Origin: Asaia bogorensis
GTDB taxonomy: Bacteria; Pseudomonadota; Alphaproteobacteria; Reyranellales; Reyranellaceae
Assembly: GCA_945905835.1 (NCBI GenBank)
Contig: CAMDQJ010000045.1
Span: forward strand, 1-33,191
Length of the DNA: 33,191 nt
Direction of reading: 5' to 3'
This document shows, piece by piece, positions 8,658 through 15,595 of this stretch (positions are counted from its first letter, which is position 1; each line of letters starts with the position of its first letter). Both the position numbers and the translations under genes were made by a program. The notes beneath the pieces are model-generated. The model was given only the letters and a program-made list of their open reading frames with translations, was not told the origin of the DNA and ran no database searches.

Positions 8658-9395
8658 ATGACCGAAGTACAGACGCTGGTCGTGGCCGTGGCGTTTTTGC
8701 TGGCGGGTTTTTCCAAGGGCGCGATCGGCATGGGCCTGCCGCCCATCGCGATCGGCCTGATGACCTTCGTGATGCCCTTGAGCGACGCGCTCGCCATCAT
8801 GGTTCTCCCGTCGATCACCACGAACATCTGGCAGGCGCTCTACGGCGGCCACTTCCGCTCGATGCTCAAGCGCTTCTGGAGCCTGGGCGTGGCCGCCGTC
8901 GCCGGCGTGTTCGCGGTCGCCTGGACCTTCGGCAATCTCGGTTCGGGCAACGCCATCGCCTGGCTGGGCGTGGTCCTGGTGATCTATTCCACGATCGCGT
9001 TGTTCGCCTGGCGTGCGCATGTCCGCCCTGTCACCGAGCCGTGGGCCAATCCGCTGATCGGCTTCTTCAGCGGTGTCGTCGGCGGCTTCACCGGCATCGC
9101 GGCGGTGCCCTTCCTGCCCTACATGCAGTCGCTCGAGCTGCGCAAGGACGAGCTCGTGCAGGCGCTGGGCATCCTGTTCATCTTCATCATCGGCGCCATC
9201 GCCGTGGCGCTGGCACGGCAGGGCGCGTTCGACACGACCAATGCCGTGGGCGGCCTGGCGGCCAATGTGCCGGCCTTCATCGGCATCTGGCTCGGCCAGA
9301 AGGCCCGCCACGCGGCCTCGCCCGAGACCTTTCGCCGGATCTTCCTAACCGGCATGCTGGGGATCGGCGTGCACATGGCGCGCGGCCTGCTGTAG
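8658..9395 (+). CDS. TauE/SafE family (sulfite exporter-like) membrane transporter
   Basis: A 245-residue, highly hydrophobic protein with about seven or eight transmembrane segments and the two-fold repeat of the TauE/SafE (DUF81) family. The first repeat has LLAGFSKGAIGMGLPPIAIG and the second has SGVVGGFTGIAAVPFLPYMQ, each a Gly-rich re-entrant element followed by Pro. Members move sulfite, sulfoacetate or other organic anions across the inner membrane, but the substrate here is not indicated. The start at 8658 has AGAGG only about two bases ahead, an unusually short spacing, and two tiny out-of-frame ATG-stop units lie just upstream. No later start would keep the first repeat whole. Confidence 0.9.
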   Translation: MTEVQTLVVAVAFLLAGFSKGAIGMGLPPIAIGLMTFVMPLSDALAIMVLPSITTNIWQALYGGHFRSMLKRFWSLGVAAVAGVFAVAWTFGNLGSGNAIAWLGVVLVIYSTIALFAWRAHVRPVTEPWANPLIGFFSGVVGGFTGIAAVPFLPYMQSLELRKDELVQALGILFIFIIGAIAVALARQGAFDTTNAVGGLAANVPAFIGIWLGQKARHAASPETFRRIFLTGMLGIGVHMARGLL

Positions 9396-9406
9396 AAAGA
9401 AGACCC

Positions 9407-9958
9407 ATGGCGCTGCCCCCGTTCAAGGTCACGATCTGCGGCATTCCCGAATTGCCCCAGCACGTCGGCGCCGGCATCAGCCACGTGCTGTCGATCATCG
9501 ACACCCACGAGCCGCGGCCGGTCGTGCTCGACCAGTATCTCGGCATCGACCACGAGCTGATCCGCTTCGACGACATCGTGGCGGAGTATCCCGGCTTCGA
9601 GGCCTGCACCCAGCACCATATCGAGCGCCTGCTGAAATTCGGCGAGCGCGTGCATGCCAACCCGAGCGGCCACGTTCTGGTGCATTGCCATGCCGGCGTC
9701 TCGCGCTCGACGGCGGCGGCGGCGATCCTGATGACGCAGTTCACGCCGGGCAACGAGGAAGCGGCGTTCCTGAAGCTGCTTGAGCTGCGCAAGCACGGCT
9801 GGCCCAATACGCGCATGGTCGAGTTCGCCGACCGCCTGCTCGACCGCAAGGGCGCGCTGCTGAAGGGGCTACAGGCCTATCGCCGGGCGCTGCTGGACGC
9901 CAAGCCGCATCTGAGCGAGATCATCAGGAATATCGGCCGCGGTCACGAACTGCCGTAA
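9407..9958 (+). CDS. Tyrosine / dual-specificity protein phosphatase family protein
   Basis: A 183-residue protein with the cysteine phosphatase P-loop HCHAGVSRS at residues 93-101: nucleophile C94 and phosphate-binding R100 in a complete CX5R motif. D55/D56 in IRFDDIVAEYPGF could supply the general acid. The fold order (strand VLSIID, FDDI loop, helix, P-loop, helical C-terminus) fits small atypical dual-specificity phosphatases. The ATG at 9407 follows the transporter stop by 11 bases with a GAAAGAAG Shine-Dalgarno-like stretch. Its 3' end overlaps the convergent Rieske gene by 16 bases. The target, whether protein, lipid or nucleotide phosphate, is unknown. Confidence 0.88.
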   Translation: MALPPFKVTICGIPELPQHVGAGISHVLSIIDTHEPRPVVLDQYLGIDHELIRFDDIVAEYPGFEACTQHHIERLLKFGERVHANPSGHVLVHCHAGVSRSTAAAAILMTQFTPGNEEAAFLKLLELRKHGWPNTRMVEFADRLLDRKGALLKGLQAYRRALLDAKPHLSEIIRNIGRGHELP

Positions 9959-10716
9959 GCCTCGGTGAGGCGTTGGTGGAATTGCGCCACCTGCTTGTTC
10001 GCAGTCGCTGGCATGTTCGCGGTCTGACGCTGCTCGCAGGCCTGCTTGAAGGCATTGAGCGCCGGTTTCAATCCGTCCGGGGCAGTTCCGAAAACGTGCG
10101 TCATCAGGTGCGTCTTGAGGAAGGTGTGCGGCACGACCTGCTCGACGATCGTGGTGCCGCCGCCATTGCGCACCGCCAGCAGCGGCCAATGCCAGGTGAA
10201 ACGCGACAGCGACAGCAGCAGCTCCTCGACCGCGACCTTCCAGTTACAGGCGATCTCGGTCGTCGTCGTTCCGGCGTAGGGCGTGCTGTGGACCTCGGGC
10301 AGGTCGGCCGGGACCGCTGTATCGCCCATGTTGAACCACACGAGGCCGCCACGGATTTCGCTTGCCAGGGTTTGAAGGTGCTGGTCGGGCGATACCGGCG
10401 CCACCGGCGGCGCGCTCTGGAACTTGCCGGCGAGATCGTAGGTCCAGCCATGGAAGCGGCAGCGCAGGCTCTGGCAGCTGCCTGCCCCCGTCGCGACCAC
10501 CGGCATGTTCTGATGCCGGCAGGCATTGCGCAGCACCCGGACGGTGCCGCCCTCATCGCGAACCGCGAACACGCCCCAGCCACCGACGCTCGCCGAGAAG
10601 AAGTCCCCCGCCCCCGCCACCTGTCCCTCGGCGCAGAGCGGCAGCCATTCCTTGGCGAAAACCGTACGTTTTTCCGCCTGAAACGCCTCACCCGTCGCGT
10701 AATCCGCCGCGTTCAT
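9943..10716 (-). CDS. Rieske [2Fe-2S] protein with a reduced ring-hydroxylase-like C-terminus
   Basis: A 257-residue protein. The Rieske domain has a complete cluster motif, C66-R-H68 and C86-R-F-H89 with 17 residues between (CRHQNMP...CRFHGWTYDLAG), as in the alpha subunits of ring-hydroxylating oxygenases. The following part begins with the family's CNWKVAVE at 157-164, but the mononuclear-iron region is altered. Where the family has ENxxExYHxxxxH, this protein keeps E164 and H176 and has Glu, Leu, Leu and Ser at 165, 168, 170 and 171. The protein then stops about 100 residues short. It may serve in electron transfer rather than oxygenation (inference). I chose 10716 because the upstream start at 10770 would place the operators inside the coding region; AGGA directly abuts this ATG. 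Confidence 0.82.
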   Translation of the reverse strand: MNAADYATGEAFQAEKRTVFAKEWLPLCAEGQVAGAGDFFSASVGGWGVFAVRDEGGTVRVLRNACRHQNMPVVATGAGSCQSLRCRFHGWTYDLAGKFQSAPPVAPVSPDQHLQTLASEIRGGLVWFNMGDTAVPADLPEVHSTPYAGTTTTEIACNWKVAVEELLLSLSRFTWHWPLLAVRNGGGTTIVEQVVPHTFLKTHLMTHVFGTAPDGLKPALNAFKQACEQRQTANMPATANKQVAQFHQRLTEAYGSS

Positions 10717-10721
10717 TCCTT

Positions 10722-10733
10722 TCTGTATACAAT
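10722..10733. promoter_or_regulatory. Putative GntR operator, imperfect copy
   Basis: TCTGTATACAAT matches the perfect palindrome at 10794-10805 in 10 of 12 bases and lies 72 bp from it, about seven helical turns. It sits 6 bp upstream of the chosen Rieske start codon. TGTATACA at its core is a perfect 8-bp palindrome. The likely binder is the GntR regulator encoded at 12006 (inference from position and motif type). Confidence 0.55.
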
Positions 10734-10735
10734 AC

Positions 10736-10746
10736 TGGTCATACCA
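10736..10746. promoter_or_regulatory. TGGT-N3-ACCA palindrome
   Basis: TGGTCATACCA is an inverted repeat of four bases around a 3-bp centre. It has the TGGTnnnACCA form known for FadR, PdhR and LldR, members of the same GntR subfamily as the regulator at 12006. It begins two bases after the TCTGTATACAAT site. It could be a second operator of the same or another regulator; an 8-base match can also arise by chance. Confidence 0.4.
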
Positions 10747-10775
10747 ACCGATATCTTCGATTTTGCACATCTAAT

Positions 10776-10805
10776 TTGACGCTTCATCGCCCTATTGTAT
10801 ACAAT
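10776..10805 (+). promoter_or_regulatory. Promoter of the diiron-enzyme operon
   Basis: TTGACG at 10776-10781 (5 of 6 to the -35 consensus) and TACAAT at 10800-10805 (5 of 6 to the -10) are separated by 18 bp, on the plus strand about 32 bp before the start codon at 10837. The -10 hexamer is the right half of the perfect palindrome ATTGTATACAAT, so an occupied operator would block polymerase. Confidence 0.5.
10794..10805. promoter_or_regulatory. Putative GntR operator, perfect palindrome
   Basis: ATTGTATACAAT is a perfect 12-bp palindrome in the divergent control region. The GTATAC-centred form is typical of FCD-type GntR regulators (for example the rhizobial MatR site, TCTTGTATACACGA). It covers the -10 box of the operon that also encodes a GntR/FCD protein, so autorepression relieved by a small organic acid ligand is the simplest model (inference). 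Confidence 0.6.
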
Positions 10806-10836
10806 CACCCCTCTTTTCCACCCCGGAGGTCCACCC

Positions 10837-11574
10837 ATGTCCCCCAAAAGCCCGTTCCGCCAGTCTCTCGAGGAAGCCATCGAGCAGCGCCACTCCGCGG
10901 TGCATCCGTGGAGCGAGGCCTGGACCTCCGGCAAGCTCGACCGCCGCATGCTCGGCGAATGGGTGAAGCAGCACTATCACTACGTCAGCCACTTCGCCGA
11001 ATGGGTGGCCGCGGTCTACGCGACCTGCCCGCACCCGGAAGTGCAGCACTTCCTCCTGGAGAACGTCACCGAGGAGGAAGGTCTCGTCGGCATGGGCGGC
11101 GCGGCGCCGGTGCGCCATTCCGACCTGCTGCTCGAGTTCGGCGAGGTCTGCGGCATGAAGCGCGACGAGGTGCTGAACGCGCAGAACAATGGCCAGCTCC
11201 TGCCCGAGACGATCGGCCTGCAAAGCTGGTGCACGGTGCAGTCGCGCAAGCCTTTCGTCGAAGCCCTGTCGGGCCTACTGATCGGGCTGGAGAGCCAGGT
11301 GCCGCGCATCTACAGCAAGACCACGCCGCCACTCCTGGAGAAGTACGGCTTCAGCGAGGACGAGGTCACCTTCTTCTCGATCCACATCGTGGCCGACGTC
11401 GAGCATGGCGAGAAAGGCTTCGAGATCGTCGAGAAGTACGCGACCACCGACGAGCAGCGCGCGACCTGCGTCCGCATCGTCAGAGAGGCGACCATGATGC
11501 GCCGCCTCTATCTCGACGGCGTCTATCGCACCTTCGTCGACAAGGCGCAGGCCGAGAAGAAGCTCGCGGCCTAG
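10837..11574 (+). CDS. Haem-oxygenase-like diiron enzyme (TenA/PqqC superfamily, iron-containing redox enzyme)
   Basis: A 245-residue all-helical protein of the TenA/PqqC/CADD superfamily. The last core helix carries H183-x3-D187-x2-H190 (SIHIVADVEHGEKG), the metal-binding pattern of haem-oxygenase-like diiron oxidases such as CADD and UndA. E152 (LIGLESQVP), E80/E81 (NVTEEEGL) and H94 (PVRHSDLL) are candidates for the remaining ligands, although the spacing from E81 to H94 is longer than usual. TenA thiaminase and cofactor-free PqqC lack this set, so an O2-activating di-metal enzyme is favoured. The start has a strong GGAGG eight bases upstream. It opens a three-gene operon with GlcG-like and GntR genes and is divergent from the Rieske gene. 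The substrate is unknown. Confidence 0.82.
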   Translation: MSPKSPFRQSLEEAIEQRHSAVHPWSEAWTSGKLDRRMLGEWVKQHYHYVSHFAEWVAAVYATCPHPEVQHFLLENVTEEEGLVGMGGAAPVRHSDLLLEFGEVCGMKRDEVLNAQNNGQLLPETIGLQSWCTVQSRKPFVEALSGLLIGLESQVPRIYSKTTPPLLEKYGFSEDEVTFFSIHIVADVEHGEKGFEIVEKYATTDEQRATCVRIVREATMMRRLYLDGVYRTFVDKAQAEKKLAA

Positions 11575-11575
11575 G

Positions 11576-12001
11576 GTGCTCAGCTACAAGACCCTGACGC
11601 TTGGCGAAGCGCACCTAATCCTCGACGCCGCCCAGAAGGTTGCCGAAAAACTGGGCGTGCCCGAGGTGCTGTGCGTCGCCGACAACTCGGGCTATCCGAT
11701 CGCGCTGCGGCGACTGGACGGCGGCAAGGTGACCAGTGTGCAGATCGCCATGAATAAGGCCTTCACCGCCGCCGGCCATCGCAAGCCCACGCACAACTAC
11801 AAGAACGCGCTGCCCGGCAAGGAAGCCTTCGGCATCTTCACCCAGCACGAGGGCCGCTTCACCGTGTTCGTCGGCGGCTTCCCGATCTTCGTCGACGGCC
11901 AGTGCGTCGGCGCGGTCGGCGCTTCGGGCGGCAACGGCGAGCAGGACACCGCCTGCTGCGAAGCCGGAATCGCGGCCTTCATGGCAACTCTGAAAAAGTA
12001 G
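11576..12001 (+). CDS. GlcG/HbpS family heme-degrading/binding domain protein
   Basis: A 141-residue single-domain protein of the GlcG/HbpS (DUF336) family. Typical segments are LTLGEAHLILDAAQKVAEKL, VCVADNSGYPIALRRLDGG, the AMNKAFTAAGHRKPT helix, and the Gly-rich VDGQCVGAVGASGGNGEQD followed by a helix with DTACCEAGIAAF. The family contains haem-binding HbpS and accessory proteins of glycolate, propanediol and aromatic pathways; the true ligand is often unknown. The GTG start at 11576 follows the previous stop by one base, so it is almost certainly translated with the diiron enzyme. It could help deliver a cofactor or act on the product. Confidence 0.88.
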   Translation: MLSYKTLTLGEAHLILDAAQKVAEKLGVPEVLCVADNSGYPIALRRLDGGKVTSVQIAMNKAFTAAGHRKPTHNYKNALPGKEAFGIFTQHEGRFTVFVGGFPIFVDGQCVGAVGASGGNGEQDTACCEAGIAAFMATLKK

Positions 12002-12005
12002 AACC

Positions 12006-12659
12006 ATGGCACTGGATCGCGATTCCCTCACCAAGGTCGCAAGCGACCGCATCCGTAGCCAGATCCTGGCCGGCAAGCTCAGGCCGGGCGAGCGGCTGGT
12101 CGAGGACAAGCTTTCGGCCGAGTTCGGCGTGTCGCGCGTGCCGGTGCGCGAGGCCCTGCGGCTGCTGTCGGTCGAAGGCCTGGTGCTGCTCGAACCACGC
12201 CGCGGCGCCTCGGTCGCCAGCGTCTCGGCGGAAATCGCCGACGAGCTGGTCGAGGTCCACGCACTCCTCGAGGGCATGAACGCCCGCATGGCCGCGCGTC
12301 GCCACGACCCGGAAATCATCGCACGGCTGGGCGACACGCTGAAACGCGGCAATGCCGCCGCGGCCAACGGCACCGTCGAGCTGCTCGCCAGCCTCAACCG
12401 CGAGTTCCACGGCCTGCTGGCCGAGGCCAGCCGCAATTCGGTGCTGTCGGACATCATGCGCAGCCTGCGCGAGCGTACGGCGCTGGCCTTTTCGGAGAAC
12501 AGCCGGGTGCGGGCGCGCCAGGACTGGAACGAGCATTCCGGCATCCTGGCCGCCGTGATCGATGGCGACGAGGAACTGGCGGCGCTGCTGGCCACGCGTC
12601 ACGTGCAGAACGCGGCGGAGGCTTTTGCCAGCTCCACCGCCGAAGGCAAGGCCGCCTAG
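12006..12659 (+). CDS. GntR family transcriptional regulator with FCD domain
   Basis: A 217-residue regulator of the FadR/VanR type. Residues 7-72 are the winged helix-turn-helix (KVASDRIRSQILAGKLRPGE, SAEFGVSRVPVREALRLLSV, then LEPRRGASV as the wing). The C-terminal FCD domain has the expected metal-binding histidines in NREFHGLL, WNEHSGILAAV and ATRHVQNAA; the usual first-ligand Asp is Asn in this reading (LNREFH). Such domains bind organic acids with Zn or Ni. The gene begins 4 bp after the GlcG-like gene and is the last of the operon, so it probably controls its own promoter through the GTATAC palindromes. Its TAG stop shares the bases CTAG with the convergent SDR stop. Confidence 0.93.
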   Translation: MALDRDSLTKVASDRIRSQILAGKLRPGERLVEDKLSAEFGVSRVPVREALRLLSVEGLVLLEPRRGASVASVSAEIADELVEVHALLEGMNARMAARRHDPEIIARLGDTLKRGNAAAANGTVELLASLNREFHGLLAEASRNSVLSDIMRSLRERTALAFSENSRVRARQDWNEHSGILAAVIDGDEELAALLATRHVQNAAEAFASSTAEGKAA

Positions 12660-13456
12660 CGTCCCTTCATCGGCAGGCTGCCGAGGTGCGTGCCGGCATC
12701 GACGATCAAGAACTCGCCGGTGACGTTGCTGGCGCTGGTCAGGAAGAACAGCACCGCCTCGGCCATCTGCTCGGGCGTACCGGCCTGGCGCAGCGGCGTG
12801 GTCTCCTGCTGCGCGGTCCGCAGTTTCTCATAGTTCTCCTGCCCCAGGGCGCCGAGCAGCCAGCGCGTCTGGATGAAGCCGGGGCACACCGTATTGACCC
12901 GCACCGCCGGCGCGAACTGGCGCGCCAGCGACAGCGTGAGCGTGTTGAGCGCGCCCTTGGAACAGGCGTAGGGGATCGACGTGCCGACGCCCATGACGCC
13001 TGCGATCGAGGAAATATTGACGATCGAGCCGCGGTCCTGCTTGTCCTCCCACTGTTTCTTCATCACCGGAAAGGCCGCCCGGCTCATCATGTAGGGACCG
13101 GTGACATTGACGCGCAGAATGCGGTCGAAATCCTCCGGCGTGACGCCGTCGAAATCGCCCTGCGCCTGGAACTTGGTCGTGCCGGCGTTGTTGATCAGCC
13201 CGTCGACGCGGCCCCACTTCTTCATGGTTTCGGCCAGAAGCTTCTTGCAGTCGGCATCCTGGCCCATGTCGGCCTGCACCAGGATCGCCTCGACACCCTT
13301 GGCCTTGACCGCGGCGTAGCTCGCATCGGCTTCCTTCTTGCTCTTGGTGTAGTTGATGGCGATGTTCCAGCCGCGCGTCGCGAGCTCGAGCGCGCACGCC
13401 GCCCCCAGTCCCGTCGCCGATCCCGTCACGATCGCCACTTTGTTCGTCTTGGCCAT
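12656..13456 (-). CDS. SDR family oxidoreductase
   Basis: A 266-residue classical short-chain dehydrogenase/reductase. The dinucleotide-binding motif TGSATGLG is near residue 12, NNAG near 90, the catalytic Ser lies in VNISSIAG, and the Tyr/Lys pair in YACSK. It ends with the usual substrate-loop and C-terminal GEFLIVDAGTHLG. NYTKSKKEAD after the second strand, with basic residues, suggests NADP rather than NAD. The ATG at 13456 has GGGGGA about six bases upstream; a TTG 12 bases earlier is less likely. It is divergent from the next SDR across 72 bp. The substrate is not predictable. Confidence 0.92.
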   Translation of the reverse strand: MAKTNKVAIVTGSATGLGAACALELATRGWNIAINYTKSKKEADASYAAVKAKGVEAILVQADMGQDADCKKLLAETMKKWGRVDGLINNAGTTKFQAQGDFDGVTPEDFDRILRVNVTGPYMMSRAAFPVMKKQWEDKQDRGSIVNISSIAGVMGVGTSIPYACSKGALNTLTLSLARQFAPAVRVNTVCPGFIQTRWLLGALGQENYEKLRTAQQETTPLRQAGTPEQMAEAVLFFLTSASNVTGEFLIVDAGTHLGSLPMKGR

Positions 13457-13528
13457 GTCATCCCCCAATGCGTGTTCTGGCGTCCTTCATAGGCTAGGAT
13501 TGCCTCCGGAATCAAAGCGGGCGAGGAT

Positions 13529-14290
13529 ATGGCAGATCTGTTTTCACTGAAGGGCCGCGTGGCGCTGGTCACCGGAGCCTCGCGCGGACTCGGCCGCGAA
13601 TTCGCCCTGACCCTGGCCGGCGCGGGCGCCACGGTTCTTTGCGCCGGCCGCACGGTCAAGGAGCTGGAAGGCACCGCAAAGGCCATCGCCAAGAAGGGCG
13701 GCAAGGCCCAGGTCGTGCCGCTCGACGTCAACGACGAGGACAAGGTCCGCGCCGCCGTGCGAGCGATGATCCGCAAGTACCGCCGCATCGACATCCTCAT
13801 CAACAACGCCGGCGTCGTCCATCGCGCGCCCGTCGTTGATACCGACACCAGGGACTTCCGCAACACCGTCGAAACCGACCTGATCGCGCCCTTCGTGCTG
13901 GCGCGCGAGGTCGGCCGCCACATGCTGGCGCGGCGCTACGGCCGCATCGTCAACATCAGCTCCGCACTTGCCATTCTCGGCCGCGCCACGGTAGCGAGCT
14001 ACGTCGCCTCCAAGCACGGCATCGGCGGGCTTACCAAGTCGCTGGCCGCCGAATTTGGTCCGGACGTCACCGTCAACGCCATCGCTCCGGGCTACATCCG
14101 TACCGAATTCAACGTGCCGCTACAGAAGAACAAGGAATTCAGCGCCATGGTCGAGACGCGCACCGCCTCGAAGCGCTGGGGCGACGCCGCCGACCTGCGT
14201 GGCGCACTGCTGCTGCTAGCGTCAGACGCCGGCGCCTACATCACCGGTACAACGCTGGTGGTCGACGGCGGCCTCACCTCCATTCTGTAA
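13529..14290 (+). CDS. SDR family oxidoreductase (gluconate 5-dehydrogenase-like)
   Basis: A 253-residue classical SDR. It begins with LFSLKGRVALVTGASRGLGR, then CAGRTVKELE (an Arg after the second strand, compatible with NADP), LDVND, ILINNAGVVHR, the active-site Ser in NISSALA, and Tyr/Lys in YVASKHG. The C-terminus TGTTLVVDGGLTSIL is typical. The FSLKGRVALVTG opening resembles gluconate 5-dehydrogenase and 3-oxoacyl reductase-like SDRs of sugar or carboxylate catabolism. A GAGG motif precedes the start. It is followed six bases later by a small hypothetical gene on the same strand. Confidence 0.92.
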   Translation: MADLFSLKGRVALVTGASRGLGREFALTLAGAGATVLCAGRTVKELEGTAKAIAKKGGKAQVVPLDVNDEDKVRAAVRAMIRKYRRIDILINNAGVVHRAPVVDTDTRDFRNTVETDLIAPFVLAREVGRHMLARRYGRIVNISSALAILGRATVASYVASKHGIGGLTKSLAAEFGPDVTVNAIAPGYIRTEFNVPLQKNKEFSAMVETRTASKRWGDAADLRGALLLLASDAGAYITGTTLVVDGGLTSIL

Positions 14291-14296
14291 ACAGCC

Positions 14297-14785
14297 ATGA
14301 CCGGCATTCCGCGCTGGATGATCCTGCTGTTGGGCGCCGCCCTCGTCCTTTACGGTGTCGCGGCATCGATGGGCTGGCTGCGCGACCCGACACTGGCCCG
14401 CGCCGACTATATCGGCACCATCGACGTCTCGCCCGACGACACCAAGCTCTACCGCGCCGTCCCCTTTGAATGGACCGTCGCCAGCAATGCCGGCAGCTTC
14501 AAGGGCAAGGACACTGCCTGGGTGCGCATCGATCCCACAGGCGAGCGCACGATCCTCTGCGGCTACCTGCGGCTGGTCGACAGCGGCGCCTCGCTGCACG
14601 CCGCGCGCTGGCTGACCGAGGCGCGGCTCGCTGCCGGCGACCTGAAGATCTCCGCCCTGTTCATCGCGCCGACCGACAAGAGGCCGGGTGACGGCTTCAA
14701 TGCCGGTTGCGCAAGACTGGATCAGGGCGTGAAGCTCGCCGTCGACGCGCCGCTGATGCTCGACGGTTCGTCGGTGCGGGAGTAG
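14297..14785 (+). CDS. Small membrane-anchored hypothetical protein
   Basis: A 162-residue protein I do not recognise. Residues 6-25 (RWMILLLGAALVLYGVAASM) form one membrane anchor or uncleaved signal. The remaining soluble part carries two Cys (RTILCGYLRL and NAGCARLD) that could form a disulfide if the domain is periplasmic. It starts six bases after the SDR stop, so it is probably co-transcribed with it. It is convergent with the SDR on the other strand, with only eight bases between the stops. Confidence 0.7.
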   Translation: MTGIPRWMILLLGAALVLYGVAASMGWLRDPTLARADYIGTIDVSPDDTKLYRAVPFEWTVASNAGSFKGKDTAWVRIDPTGERTILCGYLRLVDSGASLHAARWLTEARLAAGDLKISALFIAPTDKRPGDGFNAGCARLDQGVKLAVDAPLMLDGSSVRE

Positions 14786-14793
14786 AGCGCGCT

Positions 14794-15525
14794 TTAGATA
14801 AACGACAGTCCGCCGCTCAGCGCCACCGTCTGGCCCGTCATGTAGGCGTTCCCTACCAGCATCATCACGACCTGAGCACATTCCTCTGATGTACCGAAGC
14901 GCCCCAGCGGAATGCGCGCCGCCGAGGAGGCGAGTCCGCCGCGCACCATGTCTGTCTCGATCAGCGACGGCGCCACGGCGTTCACGGTGATGCCATCCTT
15001 GACCAGCCGCGCGGCATAGCCCCGCGTCATCCCCTCCATGCCGGCCTTTGACGCATTGTAGTGCGGCCCGACACCGCCTGCCCCGCGCGCCGCACCGGAG
15101 GAGATGTTGACGATCCGCCCCCATTTGCGCGCCCGCATGCCGGGTACGACAGCTTGCGTGCAGAGAAATACCGATTTGAGGTTCACCGCGATCGTGCGGT
15201 CGAAATCCTCTTCCGTCAGGTCGTCGACGCCGCGGATGATGCCGATCCCGGCATTGTTCACCAGCACATCGACCGGCCCGAGTTCGCGTAGCACAGCGGC
15301 CATCATAGCCGACACCGATTCGGTCTTCGACACGTCGGCGGCGACCGCCATGGCCAGTCCGCCGGCTTTGCGGATCGTCTCGACCACAACCCGCGCCTCG
15401 GCGGCTTTCTCGAGATAATTCACCGCGACGGCCGCGCCCGCCTCGGCCAGCGAAATCGCAATGGCGCGCCCGATGCCGCGCGATGCACCCGTCACCAGCG
15501 CAACCTTGCCTTTGAGCATTGCCAT
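14794..15525 (-). CDS. SDR family oxidoreductase (FabG-like)
   Basis: A 243-residue classical SDR close in pattern to 3-oxoacyl-carrier-protein reductases. It shows LKGKVALVTGASRGIGRAIA, NYLEKAAEA after strand two, VNNAG, NISSGAARG with the active-site Ser, and YNASKAG with the Tyr/Lys pair. The C-terminus MTGQTVALSGGLSFI has Ser where VDGG is usual. The ATG at 15525 has GGAGG five bases upstream, which decides it over longer alternatives. It is divergent from the flavin monooxygenase at 15596. The physiological substrate is unknown. Confidence 0.92.
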   Translation of the reverse strand: MAMLKGKVALVTGASRGIGRAIAISLAEAGAAVAVNYLEKAAEARVVVETIRKAGGLAMAVAADVSKTESVSAMMAAVLRELGPVDVLVNNAGIGIIRGVDDLTEEDFDRTIAVNLKSVFLCTQAVVPGMRARKWGRIVNISSGAARGAGGVGPHYNASKAGMEGMTRGYAARLVKDGITVNAVAPSLIETDMVRGGLASSAARIPLGRFGTSEECAQVVMMLVGNAYMTGQTVALSGGLSFI

Positions 15526-15595
15526 TACCGCCTCCGCATATCGACCCGCCCGCCCCAGCATGTTACCCGTTTAAGAGGAAATAGGAGCATCCAAC

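Noticed and set aside
10717-10770. Longer Rieske protein starting at ATG 10770 with 18 more residues
   Set aside because: The extra residues are encoded by the operator region, have no counterpart in the family that I know, and the ATG has no ribosome-binding site. The shorter start is preferred but not proven.
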